Source: an uncultured Eubacterium sp. (lineage in GTDB: Bacteria; Bacillota_A; Clostridia; Lachnospirales; Lachnospiraceae). From it: a stretch of 8,095 nt of DNA. The translations under genes were made by a program, and so were the position numbers. Location of the stretch: positions 1 to 8,095 of the forward strand of contig CANTHI010000155.1 of assembly GCA_947653505.1 (NCBI GenBank). Direction: 5' to 3'. Shown here piece by piece: positions 6,387 through 8,095 of this stretch (its first letter is position 1; each line of letters opens with the position of its first letter). The notes under the pieces were generated by a model, which saw only the letters and a program-made list of their open reading frames with translations, was not told where the DNA came from and ran no database searches.

Positions 6387-6415
6387 ATTATAGATAAATT
6401 TTCTAAAAATTCCAT
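6387..6415 (-). promoter_or_regulatory. Probable promoter of the sugar transporter operon
   Basis: On the minus strand a perfect -10 box TATAAT lies at 6387-6392. At 17-nt spacing the -35 position (6410-6415) reads ATGGAA, only 3 of 6 matches to consensus, which suggests a promoter that needs an activator. The region 6393-6495 upstream is extremely AT-rich with A and T runs. An activator from a two-component system paired with the adjacent kinase is a plausible regulator, by inference. Confidence 0.5.
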
Positions 6416-6495
6416 AAAGATTTTTCACTGATTTGTTTATTTTTTTATGTTTTTCTTTTCGGATTCACAAAAATCACTAAAAAAAGTTCGTTATT

Positions 6496-7932
6496 TTATG
6501 ATTTTTGTTTGATTTTTTCCGATATCGGGATACGTATTTCCACGCAGGTGCCTGATCCATACTCAGAAAACACCTGCATGCCGTATGGCTCTCCAAAAAA
6601 CAGCTGCAGACGCTCCTGTACGGCGGACATCCCAAAGCCGACCCGCTGTCTGCTGGTCAGCGCTTTGCGAAGCTCCTTCAGACGTTCTTTGCAGATGCCG
6701 ATCCCGGTATCCTGCACCTGTATCACGACCGTCTCCCCCTGTGTCTCACAGGTAATCCGGATCGTGCTCTTGCCGCGCTTTTCCTTTACGCCGTGATACA
6801 GCGCGTTTTCCGCCAGCGGCTGCAGGGTCAGCTTCGGCAGACATACGTCCCAAAGCTCCTCTGGCAGGCTGATTTCAAAGTCCAGGATGTCCCGGTAACG
6901 CACCTGCTGGATATCCAGATAGCTGCGGGTATGTGTAATCTCTTCCTTTAACGATATAATGTCCTCCCCTTTGGACAGCATCGTACGGAAAAATACAGAC
7001 AGATCCCCAAGCATCTTTACCGCTTCATCATTCATGCCGCATTCCACCAGCCAGACAATCGTATCAAGTGTATTATATAAAAAATGCGGATTGATCTGCG
7101 CCTGCAGCAGCTGCAGTTCCATTTTGTGATGCAGCATTTCTTCCTGTTTGACATTTTCCAAAAGTCTGCTGATGCGCTGCGCCATATTCCGGATACCGGT
7201 ATCCAGCTCGGCAATCTCACAGTCATGAATCTCCACCTCTCCGATCTGAAACTGTCCTTCCCCGATCAGCCGGACATTTTCGCACAGACCGCTGATCGGA
7301 CGGGTAATGTCTCTGGAAAAAGAAAACGAGCGCCGCAGTACCGTAACGACTACGAGCAGCATCACACCTCCGATGCAGACGATCGCCACGGTAATGCTGC
7401 GCATCATATCCTTCCCGATTCTGGATAAATAGCCGGCCTCATAATAAATATAATCCAGCATTTTTCCCCGGATCAGATTGGTCAGCACATAAATATTGTT
7501 TTCCAGCTGTATTTGTCTGCTGTCATAATCCTTTGTCTGTTCCAGCATATACATCCTTGCCTTTAAATTATCACAATAATCCAGCACATTGAGCAGCGCC
7601 TGCCGGCTTTTTTTATAGCTCGTCGTCGCCTTTAACGACTCCGCAATCCGCACCGCCTCTTCCACGTCCCCGACCGGCAGCTCTGCCTGCTGCCTGCTGG
7701 ATACGGAATAATGGTACATTTTCAGATCAATCGTTTCTTTGAAGTTCAGATTAAAGCTGCTGCTGATCGTAACGTTGTGCGTGACCTTGCGGTACTGTCC
7801 GGCATAGTACGCAAATACGAAAAGCGCTGCGATCATGCAAAAGACCAGCGGCAATGCCAGACTTAAAATGATATAGCGCAGCTTCTGATGCAGTCTCATC
7901 CTGTGATATCTGTTCTGCAGCCTTTTTCTCAT
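6496..7932 (-). CDS. Sensor histidine kinase, LytS/YesM type (HAMP and His_kinase domains)
   Basis: This 478-residue membrane kinase autophosphorylates a histidine and passes phosphate to a response regulator, usually an AraC-type (YesN) protein in carbohydrate systems. Features in order are a basic N-terminus, TM1 (about 20-44), an extracellular sensor region of about 135 residues, TM2 (about 180-199), a HAMP-like linker (200-255), and a His_kinase domain with QAQINPHFLYNTLD (277-290, H283 as phospho-acceptor). The ATPase part has an N-box QPLAENALYHG (371-381), G1 DTGIGI (408-413) and G2 GFGMS (432-436). All catalytic motifs look intact. The start ATG at 7930-7932 has GGAGGAG 6 nt upstream. 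The sensor region matches no domain I recognise. No response regulator is in the window; it probably lies beyond the right edge. The gene ends 158 nt before the binding-protein gene, with no clear terminator between, and its neighbour suggests it controls sugar uptake. Confidence 0.92.
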   Translation of the reverse strand: MRKRLQNRYHRMRLHQKLRYIILSLALPLVFCMIAALFVFAYYAGQYRKVTHNVTISSSFNLNFKETIDLKMYHYSVSSRQQAELPVGDVEEAVRIAESLKATTSYKKSRQALLNVLDYCDNLKARMYMLEQTKDYDSRQIQLENNIYVLTNLIRGKMLDYIYYEAGYLSRIGKDMMRSITVAIVCIGGVMLLVVVTVLRRSFSFSRDITRPISGLCENVRLIGEGQFQIGEVEIHDCEIAELDTGIRNMAQRISRLLENVKQEEMLHHKMELQLLQAQINPHFLYNTLDTIVWLVECGMNDEAVKMLGDLSVFFRTMLSKGEDIISLKEEITHTRSYLDIQQVRYRDILDFEISLPEELWDVCLPKLTLQPLAENALYHGVKEKRGKSTIRITCETQGETVVIQVQDTGIGICKERLKELRKALTSRQRVGFGMSAVQERLQLFFGEPYGMQVFSEYGSGTCVEIRIPISEKIKQKS

Positions 7933-7990
7933 AGCAGTCTCCTCCGTGTTTATTATCTGTCTTTTCCATACTTTCCTGTGCTGTGTACTG

Positions 7991-8079
7991 CGCTGGATGA
8001 GGGAACCGGCCCTGTTTCGTTGTTGTTACTTACCGGCCTCCCGGACGCTGGATGAGGGAACCGGCCCTGTTTCATTGTT
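7991..8079. repeat. Two 34-nt direct repeats (55-nt period) upstream of the kinase
   Basis: Units 7991-8024 and 8046-8079 start CGCTGGATGAGGGAACCGGC on the plus strand and differ at a single base (8019 G, 8074 A). The 21-nt spacer (8025-8045) is not repeated inside the window. The spacer and second unit can fold as a GC-rich hairpin (arms 8033-8042 and 8056-8064, one bulge) without a U tract. The 55-nt period is not a multiple of three, so this is not a protein repeat in one frame. Confidence 0.85.
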
Positions 8080-8095
8080 CCGGTTTCCAGAATGT

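Noticed and set aside
6338..6495. A catabolite-response element (CcpA cre site) or a terminator after the kinase gene
   Set aside because: No sequence close to the cre consensus and no stem followed by a U tract could be found; the region is simply AT-rich.
7933..7960. A GATAAT -10-like box just upstream of the kinase
   Set aside because: No -35 match at usual spacing, and transcription would begin within the ribosome site.
7991..8079. A CRISPR array
   Set aside because: Only two units with a 21-nt spacer, no further repeats and no cas genes in the window.

Overview
The window looks like chromosomal DNA of a Gram-positive gut-type clostridium, most likely Lachnospiraceae. This is inferred from strong AGGAGG ribosome sites, a lipoprotein-type sugar-binding protein, a YesM-type histidine kinase and a tandem pair of Rpn-family nuclease genes. 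No rRNA or other taxonomic marker is present, so the family assignment is an inference. Every convincing gene lies on the minus strand, so transcription runs from high to low coordinates.

Right part (8095 to 6496): a short intergenic stretch holding a 34-nt direct repeat (55-nt period) leads into a complete two-TM sensor histidine kinase of the LytS/YesM class. Its response regulator is not in the window. Middle part (6415 to 1188): a promoter, a small leader hairpin, and then a four-gene CUT2-type sugar ABC transporter in the order binding protein, double ATPase, permease, permease. The order and sequence motifs match E. coli ytfQ-ytfR-ytfT-yjfF, the galactofuranose importer. A stem-loop sits between the binding protein and ATPase genes, and a strong intrinsic terminator follows the last permease. 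The kinase probably senses or relays a sugar signal to this transporter; that link rests on adjacency only.

Left part (1099 to 1): an independent promoter drives an Rpn-family PD-(D/E)XK nuclease gene. The first 12 codons and the leader of a second, nearly identical copy run off the left edge, so this is a tandem array. The complete copy has a perfect internal Shine-Dalgarno (AAGGAGG, 8 nt before an in-frame ATG) and four tandem EARG tetrapeptides in its C-terminal part. Both features match the recently described Rpn gene-within-gene toxin-antitoxin design, in which a separately translated C-terminal fragment (RpnS) inhibits the full-length nuclease (RpnL). This is the most interesting element of the window.

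Gene-poor stretches are all under 300 nt: 1009-1291 (Rpn leader and promoter, operon terminator), 4901-5170 (stem-loop), 6338-6495 (very AT-rich promoter region) and 7933-8095 (direct repeats).
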